Positions 28,207 to 36,791 of a stretch of 64,000 nt of DNA are shown one piece after another. Location of the stretch: positions 574,008-638,007 of the forward strand of contig NZ_BMDI01000001.1 of the NCBI RefSeq assembly GCF_014635705.1. Reading direction: 5' to 3'. The stretch is from Oxalicibacterium faecigallinarum. GTDB taxonomy: Bacteria; Pseudomonadota; Gammaproteobacteria; Burkholderiales; Burkholderiaceae_D. Below the pieces are notes generated by a model, which saw nothing but the letters and a program-made list of their open reading frames with translations, made no database searches and had not been told where the DNA came from. Both the position numbers and the translations under genes were made by a program. Every line of letters starts with the position of its first letter. Position 1 is the first letter of the stretch.

Positions 28207-29577
28207 TTACTTAATGATGCGGTAGCAAGGCGTGTACGTTTTGCCTGGCAGCTTCATCCGGCTTTGCGCCACGAAAGAGGCAAGCAGCGCATCCATGTGC
28301 TCCATGATCTCCCGATCACCACTGATTTCGAAATGGCCATGCTGTTCAATGGCGCGGATACCGCTTTCCTTCACGTTGCCGGCGACGACGCCGGAAAAAG
28401 CGCGCCGCAGATTGGCGGCCAGCAAGTGGGTTTCCTGATTTTTGTGCAGGGAAAGATTGCGCATGTTTTCATGCGTCGGTTCAAACGGTTGTTGAAAGGC
28501 CTGATCAATTTTGAGCGTCCAGCTGAAGTAGTAGGCGTCGCCCTTGCTCTTGCGATAGGCGCGTACCGCAGCGATACCTGCCTGCATTTCCAGCGCGACC
28601 TGTTCGGGATCATCGACGATGATCTTGTAGAGCTTTTGCGCGTCGGGGCCCAGCGTGATGCCGATGAAGTGATCGATCTGGCGGAAATAGTCGGCCGAAC
28701 CGGATGGTCCCGTGAAAATGAGCGGGAAGGGCACTTCAGCGTTATCCGGATGTAAAAGAATTCCCAGAATATAAAGAATCTCTTCTGCGGTACCAGCGCC
28801 GCCCGGAAAAACAATGATGCCGTGGCCGGTGCGGACAAAGGCTTCCAGGCGCTTCTCGATATCGGGCATGATGACCAGATCATTGACGATCGGGTTCGGT
28901 GCTTCGGCGGCAATGATGCCAGGCTCGGAAATGCCCAGATAGCGGCCGGTTGCAATGCGCTGTTTGGCATGACCGATCGTGGCACCTTTCATTGGTCCTT
29001 TCATCGCGCCTGGTCCGCAGCCGGTACAGATATCCAGATCGCGCAAGCCAATCTGGTAACCGACCTTCTTGGTGTATTCATACTCGTCGCGCGAGATCGA
29101 ATGACCGCCCCAGCACACCACCATCTTCGGATTCAGATGCGGATGCAACACATTGGCATTCCGCAGAATATGAAAGACGGAATCGGTGATGCCGGTCGAT
29201 GACTTCAGATCGAATGTGGGATTCGACAGAATTTCGTCATGCGTGAACAGGATGTCGCGCAAGACGGAAAACAGGTGTTCATGGATCCCCTTGATCATCA
29301 CGCCGTCGACAAATGCCGTTGCCGGAGCGCCTTTCAGTTCCAGCTTGATCCCGCGTTCACGCTGGATGATGTTGATCTGAAAGGATTGGTAATGATCCAG
29401 CAGCTCTTTGGCGTCATCCGTATCGTTGCCGGTGTTCAGCACGGCCAGCGCGCAATTACGGAACAACTGGTATAGGCCTCCATGACTCGTATCGAGCAGG
29501 CGTTGTACTTCGGCTTTGGAAAGAATATCGAGGCGCCCTTCGGGCGAAAGCAGTGTGTCGAAGACTTCGTATGTCAT
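28207..29577 (-). CDS. ppnN: Pyrimidine/purine nucleotide 5'-monophosphate nucleosidase PpnN
   Basis: A 456-residue member of the LOG/YgdH family that splits nucleoside monophosphates into base and ribose 5-phosphate. The signature GCGPGAMKGPMKGA and the PGGAGTAEEIL motif are both intact, and the family N-terminal and C-terminal extra domains are there (compare YgdH of E. coli, about 454 residues). In E. coli the enzyme is controlled by (p)ppGpp. It converges with the DUF1631 gene across a 30-base gap. Confidence 0.93.
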   Translation of the reverse strand: MTYEVFDTLLSPEGRLDILSKAEVQRLLDTSHGGLYQLFRNCALAVLNTGNDTDDAKELLDHYQSFQINIIQRERGIKLELKGAPATAFVDGVMIKGIHEHLFSVLRDILFTHDEILSNPTFDLKSSTGITDSVFHILRNANVLHPHLNPKMVVCWGGHSISRDEYEYTKKVGYQIGLRDLDICTGCGPGAMKGPMKGATIGHAKQRIATGRYLGISEPGIIAAEAPNPIVNDLVIMPDIEKRLEAFVRTGHGIIVFPGGAGTAEEILYILGILLHPDNAEVPFPLIFTGPSGSADYFRQIDHFIGITLGPDAQKLYKIIVDDPEQVALEMQAGIAAVRAYRKSKGDAYYFSWTLKIDQAFQQPFEPTHENMRNLSLHKNQETHLLAANLRRAFSGVVAGNVKESGIRAIEQHGHFEISGDREIMEHMDALLASFVAQSRMKLPGKTYTPCYRIIK

Positions 29578-29695
29578 GTAGATTTGATTTCTGTTTATCG
29601 GCGCGTGAAGCGGTCTCTGACGACAAGTATATCTGCACTCGTGTCAGCATGTGCTCGCCGTGACGGAGAACTGCAGACGGCTGTCGGCCGGAGGA

Positions 29696-30652
29696 TCAGC
29701 GATCCGAATTGGTCGTGCGGGGAGAAAAGTCGAATGCGGCCTTCAGGGCGCGGTAAGCCTTTTTTGCAACGGCTGTATGCATCGGCGTGGCCGCCTGTGT
29801 GATGACAGCATACAAATCGCCGGGCGGCTCGCCCGGTATGCCTTTGCCGCGGATACGCAATTTGCGACCGGCCGCTGAGCCTGGTGGAACGGAAAGCTGA
29901 ATGGTCCCATCGGGCGTCGCTACCTCGACAGAAGTGCCAAGGCTTGCTGCCTGTGCCGTCAGCGGCACATCGACGAACAGGTCACGTCCTTCGACGCGAT
30001 AGCGCCGATGCGGTCGAATCACCACCTCAAGGTAGAGGTCGCCGGTTTTGCCATCGCCGATGCCGGCGTGTCCCTGACCGACCAATCGCAAGCTTTGTCC
30101 GCCACGAATGCCGCGCGGAATGCTGACTTTCAGGGTGCGCTTGCTGACAAGCGGCATGCCGTACTCATCGGTCACATACGTCGGGATCGAAATACTGCGT
30201 GCCGCACCGTGGAATGTGTCTTCCAGTTCGATCTGCACCTTGGCGTGCTGATCGCTGCCATGCACATTTAGGTTGCGCGGCTTGGCACCTTGGGTTCCGG
30301 GGCGGCCCATTATTTCATCGAGGATGTTGCCGAAATTCTCTTCGTTCTGGCGCGCGCTGGCTGACGCCGCGGTCTTGTTCGGTTTGTCGTGATAGCTGCG
30401 GCTGGGGCGAGGCGTAGGCACCTCTTCGCGTGCGGCGTAAGACGCATGAATCTGATCATAGGCAACACGCTTGTCCGCGTCACGCAGAATGGCGTAGGCC
30501 TCGCCCACTTCCTTGAAACGTAATTCCGCCAGAGGTTCGCGGCTGACATCCGGATGGTACTGACGCGCGAGCTTGCGGTAGGCTTTCTTGATGGCCTCCG
30601 GCGTCGCATTTTGTGGCACGCCAAGGGTGGCGTAGTGGTCCTTGAATTTCAT
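29696..30652 (-). CDS. DnaJ/CbpA-like co-chaperone without a CbpM partner
   Basis: A 318-residue class II J-domain protein. Residues 1-70 are the J domain (MKFKDHYATLGV, YHPD with HPD, FKEVGEAYAIL). A linker with SRSYHDKPNKTAAS follows, and then two beta-sandwich substrate-binding domains (about 125-305) with GQSLRLVGQGHAGIG and GRKLRIRGKGIPG. No cysteine-rich zinc region is present. It probably delivers clients to DnaK. A second such protein at 42426-43361 is closely similar. Confidence 0.9.
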   Translation of the reverse strand: MKFKDHYATLGVPQNATPEAIKKAYRKLARQYHPDVSREPLAELRFKEVGEAYAILRDADKRVAYDQIHASYAAREEVPTPRPSRSYHDKPNKTAASASARQNEENFGNILDEIMGRPGTQGAKPRNLNVHGSDQHAKVQIELEDTFHGAARSISIPTYVTDEYGMPLVSKRTLKVSIPRGIRGGQSLRLVGQGHAGIGDGKTGDLYLEVVIRPHRRYRVEGRDLFVDVPLTAQAASLGTSVEVATPDGTIQLSVPPGSAAGRKLRIRGKGIPGEPPGDLYAVITQAATPMHTAVAKKAYRALKAAFDFSPRTTNSDR

Positions 30653-30972
30653 CGGTCAGATTCTTTGTCGGCAGCCTGCGGTATCGTCGCGCCCGATTCC
30701 TGCCTACGGTGCATGGTGCAGAGTCATTCTGACATACGCCTTGCAGATTGCATCAGTGGAATAAAACGGGAATTGTTGACCTGTTATCGGTTCAGACAAT
30801 AAAAAATGAAGTTTGGTTTATAAAATAATAATGAAACTCCGGTTTTGATCGCATCGCAGCCCATGATGTGGTCGAAATAATCGCCATCACTTGTGACACG
30901 CCGGACATTTGAATCGAAATTTTCCCTGAAGTGCGATCCTTACTCCAAAATGCTGCCTTTGCTACTGAACGG
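30653..30972. promoter_or_regulatory. 320-base divergent intergenic region between J-protein and methyltransferase
   Basis: I see no gene. It contains an AT-rich stretch (about 30798-30840). A weak promoter-like pair TTGACC (30776) and AATAAA (30798) with 16-base spacing points to the methyltransferase. No clear operator was found. Confidence 0.35.
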
Positions 30973-32118
30973 ATGCTCATGTCTTCTTTGCCTGAAACGG
31001 AAATTTTGCCTGTACTCCAATGGGAGGAGGGCGATGCCGTCCGCTCGATGCGCTGGCAGTCAGAAAGTGGCGTCAATCCACCCCGACGCGTGGTGATTGC
31101 TGACGATACGATGAGTGCCGATGCGGCATTCCGACTGGCAAGTGAAGGTACGGGTTTATTATGGCGTGGCGACTATCAGAATGCGCGCCAATTACTGCAG
31201 GCAATGGTGCGTCGCATCGAGCGCAAGCCTCGTAAAACGGCGGATGCGCCCAGGGACGCATTCAATCTGCATCGCCAGGCGCAATCGCAACGCGCACGTA
31301 CGCTCGGCATGTTGCTGATGGAGGTGAGTGCCGATTACACGCTCGCGTTGCGTCGCGCGCCTGACATCCGGCAGGCGTGCAATGAAGCGTACGGAGCAGG
31401 TTCAACGCCATTCGTGGTGTCTTTGCGCGAAATTCTTGGCTTGATTGGTGCCCATGAATGGCGCAAGACTGGCGTCGAGATCGCTTCGTTGGGCACGAAG
31501 ATTCATCCTTACTACGGCGTGTTCTCGCCGGTACGGGGCGAGTATTTGCAATTGGTCGCCGATGCGCCATTGCCGGCACGCTCACTGGCGTTCGATATCG
31601 GGACGGGAACTGGCGTGATTGCTGCCTTGCTGGCGCAACGCGGCGTGGAACAGGTGGTGGCAACCGATCTGGATACACGTGCCATATCCTGTGCACGCGA
31701 CAATCTGTCACGGCTGGATCTGCGTGATCGTGTCGAGGTGATACAGGCAGACCTGTTCCCGCCAGGCAAGGCACCGCTGATTGTGTGCAATCCCCCGTGG
31801 ATTCCGGCACGACCAAGTTCAGCCATCGAGCATGCGATTTATGATCCGGACAGTCGCATGTTGCGTGGTTTTCTGCAGGGATTGAAAGCGCATCTTGCGC
31901 CACAGGGCGAAGGCTGGCTGATCCTGTCCGACCTGGCCGAACATCTGCAATTGCGTACGCGCGAGGAGTTGCTGCAGATGATCGAGGCAGCAGGGCTCAG
32001 CGTCATTGCGCGACTGGATACGCGCCCTGTGCATGCGCGTGCGAGCGATGCCAGTGATGCGCTGCATGCCGCGCGCTCGCGCGAAGTCACATCGCTCTGG
32101 CGACTGGCTGTTGCCTGA
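30973..32118 (+). CDS. Class I SAM-dependent methyltransferase (N5-glutamine/N6-adenine type)
   Basis: A 381-residue protein. The N-terminal half is helical without a recognised domain. The methyltransferase core starts near residue 205 with FDIGTGTGVIAALLA (motif I), then TDLDTRAISCA, and the catalytic NPPW of the HemK/RlmG-like group (ICNPPWIPAR). The target may be a protein glutamine, an rRNA base or a small molecule; this cannot be read here. The ATG at 30973 or 30979 is the likely start, and neither has a strong ribosome-binding site. Confidence 0.85.
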   Translation: MLMSSLPETEILPVLQWEEGDAVRSMRWQSESGVNPPRRVVIADDTMSADAAFRLASEGTGLLWRGDYQNARQLLQAMVRRIERKPRKTADAPRDAFNLHRQAQSQRARTLGMLLMEVSADYTLALRRAPDIRQACNEAYGAGSTPFVVSLREILGLIGAHEWRKTGVEIASLGTKIHPYYGVFSPVRGEYLQLVADAPLPARSLAFDIGTGTGVIAALLAQRGVEQVVATDLDTRAISCARDNLSRLDLRDRVEVIQADLFPPGKAPLIVCNPPWIPARPSSAIEHAIYDPDSRMLRGFLQGLKAHLAPQGEGWLILSDLAEHLQLRTREELLQMIEAAGLSVIARLDTRPVHARASDASDALHAARSREVTSLWRLAVA

Positions 32119-32148
32119 GGATCTTCTTAACTTTTATTGACTCAATAC

Positions 32149-32364
32149 ATGGCAAACAAACCCGCTCGAATCCTGACCTTCAAATGCATTCAGTGCCAGA
32201 AGCCGGTCAAGGTGTTTCTGCAAAAAGTCTCGGCTTGTTCCCATATTCAACCGTACATGGGCATTTGTGATTGCGGCGAAGTCCGTCGCTATGCAACCGG
32301 CCAGAAGGATGCCGTTGAGTCGTATCTGGCATCCGAAGATGGCAACTGGTCACATCATCACTGA
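32149..32364 (+). CDS. Small zinc-ribbon-like protein
   Basis: A 71-residue hypothetical protein. It has two CxxC-like pairs: FKCIQCQKP near residue 12 and GICDCGEVRRY further on, with an extra Cys between. This suggests one structural zinc. The end (ASEDGNWSHHH) has three histidines. The last 7 bases overlap the end of dbpA on the opposite strand. It follows the methyltransferase by 30 bases and may share its transcript. Function unknown. Confidence 0.7.
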   Translation: MANKPARILTFKCIQCQKPVKVFLQKVSACSHIQPYMGICDCGEVRRYATGQKDAVESYLASEDGNWSHHH

Positions 32365-33755
32365 TACTCATTCGGATCAATGAGGCGCATCTTGAAGTTG
32401 CGCCCCTTGATCGTACCGTTACTGAGCTTGCTGTAGGCCTCAAAGGCAACATGTCTGTCCAGCGCCACGTAGGTTACGAATTCGAAGACATTGATCTTGC
32501 CGACCTGGTCCTTGGTCAATCCTGCGTCGCCAGTCAGCGCACCCAACAGATCGCCGGGGCGCATCTTGTCTTTCTTGCCGCCCATGATGCATAGCGTCAC
32601 CATGGGTGCCTGCAGGTCGTGGTCGGAAACCGGGGCGGCATCGCACAGATCGTGCCATTGCACTGGCGCCTGCTGATATTCCTCAATCAACCGTACCCAT
32701 TTTTTCTCATTCGGTGTACACAGACTGAGCGCCAGTCCGTGTTCGCCACCACGTCCGGTTCGACCGATGCGATGGATATGAACCTCGGTATCCTTGGAAA
32801 CATCGACATTAATGACCGCACTGAGCGACTGGATATCGAGTCCACGTGCTGCGACGTCGGTAGCGACCAGAACCGGGCAACTGCGATTGGCGAACAGCAC
32901 AAGAATCTCGTCGCGTTCACGCTGCTCCAGATCGCCATACAGTGCCAGGGCGCTGAAGCCTTGCGCACGCAACTCGGCGACAAGCTCGCGGCAATGTACT
33001 TTGGTATTACAGAAAGCGATGGTCGACGCCGGGCGAAAATGACGTAACAGTGTAGCAACTGCCGCGTCGCGGCCATCGTGATCCACCGCGTAAAAGCGCT
33101 GTTCGATTTGCGCTTCGTTATGTTGCGATTCCACCTTGATCTCGACAGCGTCTTGCATGAATTCGGCGCTGACCCGGCGGATATCATCGGGATACGTCGC
33201 TGAAAACAGCAAGGTCTGGCGACGTTTCGGACAGGCGCTGATGATGCTGGCCATGTCTTCGTAAAAGCCCATGTCCACCATGCGATCCGCTTCGTCCAGT
33301 ACCAGTGTCTGCACCTTGGACAAATCAAGTGTCTTGCGGGCAAGGTGGTCGAGTATCCGGCCGGGCGTACCAACCACGATATGTGCGCCGAATTCGAGCG
33401 AAGCAATCTGCGGGCGCATTGGCGTACCGCCGCACAGGACGACCACTTTGACGTTTTCGGTCATGCGCGCCAGCCGACGTAGCTCGTTGGCAACCTGATC
33501 GGCAAGCTCCCGTGTTGGGCACATGACCAAGCCTTGAATCGCAAACCACGCAGGATTCAGCTTTTGCAGTATGCCCAGTCCAAATGCCGCCGTCTTGCCG
33601 CTGCCAGTCTTTGCTTGTGCGATCAGATCGCGTAGCGCCAGTATGGGTGGCAGGCTCTGGGCCTGGATCGCCGTCATGTGGTGATAGCCCAGACTTTCCA
33701 GATTGGTCAGCAGGGCGGGCGATAAAGGCAGGGAGGAGAAGGCGGATGAAGTCAT
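32358..33755 (-). CDS. dbpA: ATP-dependent RNA helicase DbpA
   Basis: A 465-residue DEAD-box helicase that acts in large ribosomal subunit assembly. The Q motif region is followed by AKTGSGKT, PTRELA, GGTP, TPGR, DEAD, SAT and HRIGRTGR in order. The last 70 residues match the DbpA RNA-binding domain (KKDKMRPGDLLGALTG, INVFEFVTYVAL), which in E. coli binds hairpin 92 of 23S rRNA. That C-terminal domain separates it from RhlE or SrmB. Confidence 0.94.
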   Translation of the reverse strand: MTSSAFSSLPLSPALLTNLESLGYHHMTAIQAQSLPPILALRDLIAQAKTGSGKTAAFGLGILQKLNPAWFAIQGLVMCPTRELADQVANELRRLARMTENVKVVVLCGGTPMRPQIASLEFGAHIVVGTPGRILDHLARKTLDLSKVQTLVLDEADRMVDMGFYEDMASIISACPKRRQTLLFSATYPDDIRRVSAEFMQDAVEIKVESQHNEAQIEQRFYAVDHDGRDAAVATLLRHFRPASTIAFCNTKVHCRELVAELRAQGFSALALYGDLEQRERDEILVLFANRSCPVLVATDVAARGLDIQSLSAVINVDVSKDTEVHIHRIGRTGRGGEHGLALSLCTPNEKKWVRLIEEYQQAPVQWHDLCDAAPVSDHDLQAPMVTLCIMGGKKDKMRPGDLLGALTGDAGLTKDQVGKINVFEFVTYVALDRHVAFEAYSKLSNGTIKGRNFKMRLIDPNEYQ

Positions 33756-33820
33756 GGTTCGATATTGGGCAAGGATGGCAAGTCTAACAGGCAGGCTGCG
33801 CTTGCGGATTTTAAATTAAT

Positions 33821-33839
33821 TAGTTGCATATGCAATCAA
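33821..33839. promoter_or_regulatory. Candidate MarR operator upstream of the marR gene
   Basis: Contains the perfect palindrome TTGCATATGCAA (33824-33835). Aligned from TAGTTG, 13 of 19 bases match the second motif at 34290, ahead of the tautomerase gene. Confidence 0.55.
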
Positions 33840-33858
33840 TGTGTCCTATGCTGCAGCC

Positions 33859-34275
33859 ATGTTTGATCACTGCCTTTACTTTAATACCACCGCACTCGCA
33901 CGCGCACTGGAGCGTGAATGGACGCTTGCGTTCAAGCCATTCGGATTGACGCCGTCGCAGGCTTTTATGTTGCGCGCGGTGTTGTCCAGACCCGGGATGT
34001 TGCAAAGTGAGCTGGCGGACACCTTGTCAATTTCGCGTTCGACGGCGACCAGAACACTCGACGGCTTGCAGCGTTTGGGTTTTCTCGAAAGAAAGCCCAC
34101 TGATCGTGATGGTCGCGAATCTGCGATCGAGCCTTCGGCAGGCGCACGTGAAATACATGATGCCCTGAATGCGGCAAGCGGAGAGGTAACACGACGTTTG
34201 AAAAAGGTCATGAGTACGGCCCAGTTTGATGAAACCGTCTCGAAAGTAAAAAAAGCCCGCGACGTACTGGAATAA
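33859..34275 (+). CDS. MarR family transcriptional regulator
   Basis: A 138-residue winged-helix regulator. The DNA-binding part is residues 40-100: LTPSQAFMLRAVL, LADTLSISRSTATRTLDGLQRLGFLER and the wing with the conserved D-R-D-R pattern as TDRDGRES. The ATG at 33859 is used; a GTG at 33841 is also open. A likely operator palindrome lies just before the gene and a related one ahead of the tautomerase gene, so autoregulation and control of that gene are inferred. Confidence 0.87.
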   Translation: MFDHCLYFNTTALARALEREWTLAFKPFGLTPSQAFMLRAVLSRPGMLQSELADTLSISRSTATRTLDGLQRLGFLERKPTDRDGRESAIEPSAGAREIHDALNAASGEVTRRLKKVMSTAQFDETVSKVKKARDVLE

Positions 34276-34289
34276 ATTTTTTGATTAAA

Positions 34290-34308
34290 TAGTTGTATAG
34301 CTAACTAA
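34290..34308. promoter_or_regulatory. Candidate MarR operator ahead of the tautomerase gene
   Basis: TAGTT and AACTA form an imperfect inverted repeat, with TAGTTGTATAGCTAACTAA resembling the motif at 33821. It lies about 14 bases before the tautomerase ATG, close enough for a bound repressor to block transcription. Confidence 0.5.
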
Positions 34309-34321
34309 ATGGAGCGTCGTC

Positions 34322-34714
34322 ATGCCTATCCTGAATGTAAAAATCAGTGCTGAAAAAAGTCCACAACTGACCAGGGACATTGCGACTTTACTGCTGGAAC
34401 TCACGTCACGCATCCTCAAGAAAAAGCCGGAAGTCACGGCGATCGCCATCGACTATGTGCCGCCCGACAGCTGGATCATTGCTGGGGTGCCGCTCAGTGA
34501 ACAAAACAAGAATAGTGTTTACTTTGACATCAAGATTACGGACGAAACGAATACGAAAGAGGAGAAGGCGCAGTACATACGCGAGGCGTTTGCAGGCTTT
34601 GCACGGCTGCTCGGCAATTTGCATGAAGAAAGCTATATCTACGTGCAGGACGTCAGGGCCGCCTCGTATGGTTATGGCGGATTGACGCAGGAATATCGTT
34701 ACCAGCATGGCTGA
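34322..34714 (+). CDS. Tautomerase family protein (4-oxalocrotonate tautomerase-like)
   Basis: A 130-residue protein of the tautomerase superfamily. It begins Met-Pro (MPILNVKIS), so the catalytic N-terminal proline is available after Met removal. Its length suits two fused beta-alpha-beta units as in MIF-like or dehalogenase members. The true substrate is unknown. GGAGCG precedes the ATG. It sits after the MarR gene with a gap of 46 bases that holds a candidate operator. Confidence 0.85.
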   Translation: MPILNVKISAEKSPQLTRDIATLLLELTSRILKKKPEVTAIAIDYVPPDSWIIAGVPLSEQNKNSVYFDIKITDETNTKEEKAQYIREAFAGFARLLGNLHEESYIYVQDVRAASYGYGGLTQEYRYQHG

Positions 34715-34783
34715 GCGAAAGCGCGTCTGCAGCAAGTAACCTAGAATGTCGCTCTTTCTCGTTACAAAGTTCATAAGCAGGCC

Positions 34784-35683
34784 ATGCATCAAAAGTTGTC
34801 GCCATCGACCATCTTCCTGCTGACGCTGGCGCCGATCATGTGGGCGGGCAATGCGATTGTCGGACGCGCAGTGCATGAGATGGTGCCGCCGATTTTGCTC
34901 AATTGCTTGCGCTGGTCGCTGGCAATGCTGATTCTGCTGCCGTTCGGTCATCATCTCTTCACGCGAACGAGTCCGATGTGGGGAGCATGGCGACGATTTG
35001 CCTTGCTCGGTTTGCTGGGCGTCGGTCTTTATAACGCTTTGCAATATCTGGCACTGAAAACGTCTTCACCCATCAACGTCACACTGGTTGCCGCAAGCAT
35101 GCCGGTCTGGATGCTGTTGATTGGCTCGTGGTTCTTTGGTGCAACCATTTCACGCAGGCAAATGCTCGGCGCGATACTGTCGATCGGTGGCGTGTTGCTG
35201 GTACTGAGTCGCGGCGACTGGCACTTTTTGCTGTCGCTGCGTCTGGTACCTGGCGATCTGCTGATGATTGCGGCTGCCATTATCTGGTCTTTCTACAGCT
35301 GGCTGCTCACCTTGCCCAAGGATCCGCCGGCACTTCGTGCCGACTGGGTTGCATTCTTACTGGCGCAAGTGACGTTCGGGGTCATATGGTCAGGATTGTT
35401 TGCCGGCATTGAGCAACTTACTGATGTGCAAGCCATCCGGTGGAGCGGGCCGCTGATCGCGGCGCTGGCATTTGTTGCCATCGGACCGGCAATTGTCGCC
35501 CTGCGATGCTGGGGGCTGGGCGTGCAACGCGTGGGGCCAACGATTGCCGGTTTCTTCAGTAATCTGACGCCGTTGTTTGCGGCACTGATGTCGCTGGCTT
35601 TTCTTGGCGAGGCACCGCATCTCTATCACGGTGTTGCGTTTCTGTTGATCGTCGGTGGCATTGTCGTGTCGTCACGGCCATGA
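34784..35683 (+). CDS. DMT superfamily (EamA) transporter
   Basis: A 299-residue inner-membrane protein with ten predicted membrane segments in two EamA repeats. The N-terminal repeat has PIMWAGNAIVGRAVHE, and the second ends GEAPHLYHGVAFLLIVGGIVV. Members export amino acids or other metabolites; the cargo is unknown. It is 69 bases after the tautomerase gene and may share regulation. Confidence 0.88.
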   Translation: MHQKLSPSTIFLLTLAPIMWAGNAIVGRAVHEMVPPILLNCLRWSLAMLILLPFGHHLFTRTSPMWGAWRRFALLGLLGVGLYNALQYLALKTSSPINVTLVAASMPVWMLLIGSWFFGATISRRQMLGAILSIGGVLLVLSRGDWHFLLSLRLVPGDLLMIAAAIIWSFYSWLLTLPKDPPALRADWVAFLLAQVTFGVIWSGLFAGIEQLTDVQAIRWSGPLIAALAFVAIGPAIVALRCWGLGVQRVGPTIAGFFSNLTPLFAALMSLAFLGEAPHLYHGVAFLLIVGGIVVSSRP

Positions 35684-35716
35684 AAAAACGGGCACGCTTC
35701 TTTCGAAGGTGCCCGT
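35683..35716 (-). terminator. Rho-independent terminator behind hpf
   Basis: Read on the minus strand: ACGGGCAC, a loop, GTGCCCGT and then T-run (TTTTTT). It follows the hpf stop by 25 bases and reaches the end of the DMT gene on the other strand. Confidence 0.8.
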
Positions 35717-35741
35717 CAATCTGATGCTTTTATTCAGTCGA

Positions 35742-36092
35742 TCATTCTTCGGTCGGCGTCAGATCTTCCATGCGCTTGGCGCTTTCCTGACGGTGATCCT
35801 GAATTTTTCCTTTCACTTTCAAGACCTGACGATCCAGCTTTTCGATCATGCCGTCAATTGCGGCATACAAATCCTGCGCAGTGTCTTCAGCGTGCAGGGT
35901 GTCGCCTTTGAGACGCAGATTGACTTCTGCCCGCTGGCGCATTTCCTTCTGCGGTAGCGTATCGACGCTCAGGATGACTTCGATTTCCACAACCTTGTCG
36001 AAGTGGCGTGTAATGCGCTCCAGTTTGCCTTCGACATAGTTGCGAATGGCTGGGGTCAATTCAAGATGATGGCCGGTAATCAAGGTGTTCAT
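35742..36092 (-). CDS. hpf: Ribosome hibernation promoting factor Hpf
   Basis: A 116-residue short-type HPF that joins 70S ribosomes into 100S dimers or stalls them in starvation. It starts MNTLITGHHLELTPAIRNYVE, followed by the KMxRI-like ERITRHFDKV and the beta-strand LRLKGDTLHAE. The length is like E. coli Hpf plus a short tail. A strong ribosome-binding site (GGGAG) precedes ATG 36092. Unusually for proteobacteria, rpoN is not adjacent. Confidence 0.93.
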   Translation of the reverse strand: MNTLITGHHLELTPAIRNYVEGKLERITRHFDKVVEIEVILSVDTLPQKEMRQRAEVNLRLKGDTLHAEDTAQDLYAAIDGMIEKLDRQVLKVKGKIQDHRQESAKRMEDLTPTEE

Positions 36093-36352
36093 GCACAATC
36101 TCCCAAAAAGTGTTTCTGTTGCTACGAGCCTGGCAGAACAGAATCGTTCCTCCTGAATTTTGCCGTCCGCAAATCACATCCACGGCTGCAGTGCATTTCA
36201 GGAGACGACGATATTGATTCTGACCTTAATTTGGGAATTTGTCTTACGTTTTATTTATGACTTGCCGTGAAATCATCTTTTCAGCCGCGCGCATCGCTGT
36301 GCCGGCTGCGTGATGTTGTTTCCCGGTAACCGCTGTTTGAAAGGAGAACGTC

Positions 36353-36643
36353 ATGAGCATGATTGATCATCACTTTACCGAACGACGGCGTCGACATGAT
36401 CGTCGCAGCGATGCAGCCAGTCGAAAGCTGAATGCAGTGGACTGGATTGCCATGTTGTTGCTGATTGCAGGCGGATTGAACTGGGGGCTGATCGGATTGA
36501 TGCAGATTGATCTGATCGGCACGCTGTTTGGCGAGATGTCGATTGCAGCACGCCTGGTCTATCTGACGATTGGTGTCTCCGGTCTCTACGCCATTTACAC
36601 GTGCATGCGCTTGTCCGGCAGTTCCGATTACGCTACCAACTGA
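36353..36643 (+). CDS. DUF378 family small membrane protein
   Basis: A 96-residue protein with two membrane helices (about 29-47 and 63-85). The phrase GGLNWGLIGLM matches the family core. The N-terminus is strongly basic (ERRRRHDRRSD) and likely faces the cytoplasm. A good ribosome-binding site (AAGGAG) precedes the ATG. The family has no known job. A hairpin follows. Confidence 0.83.
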   Translation: MSMIDHHFTERRRRHDRRSDAASRKLNAVDWIAMLLLIAGGLNWGLIGLMQIDLIGTLFGEMSIAARLVYLTIGVSGLYAIYTCMRLSGSSDYATN

Positions 36644-36658
36644 ACTTGTCATCTTTGC

Positions 36659-36694
36659 TGCCGGCGGACATGGTTGTCCTGCCGGCATTATTTT
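36659..36694 (+). terminator. Rho-independent terminator after DUF378 gene
   Basis: TGCCGGCGGAC pairs with GTCCTGCCGGCA with one bulged base around a six-base loop, and a TTATTTT tail follows. Confidence 0.75.
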
Positions 36695-36732
36695 GCGTGC
36701 CAATCGGCAGCAACAATGTGAAAGCAATTTAC

Positions 36733-36759
36733 TTTACTAATAAAATATTATTTAGTAAA
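36733..36759. promoter_or_regulatory. AT-rich palindrome ahead of the efflux operon, candidate MarR operator
   Basis: TTTACTAA (36733-36740) and TTAGTAAA (36752-36759) are perfectly inverted with AT-rich spacing. It lies 33 bases before the start of the outer membrane lipoprotein gene, and the operon's second gene encodes a MarR protein, so autoregulation is the simplest reading. Confidence 0.6.
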
Positions 36760-36791
36760 ATAAGTAATCGAATCCTGCCTTGGTTGCTGCC

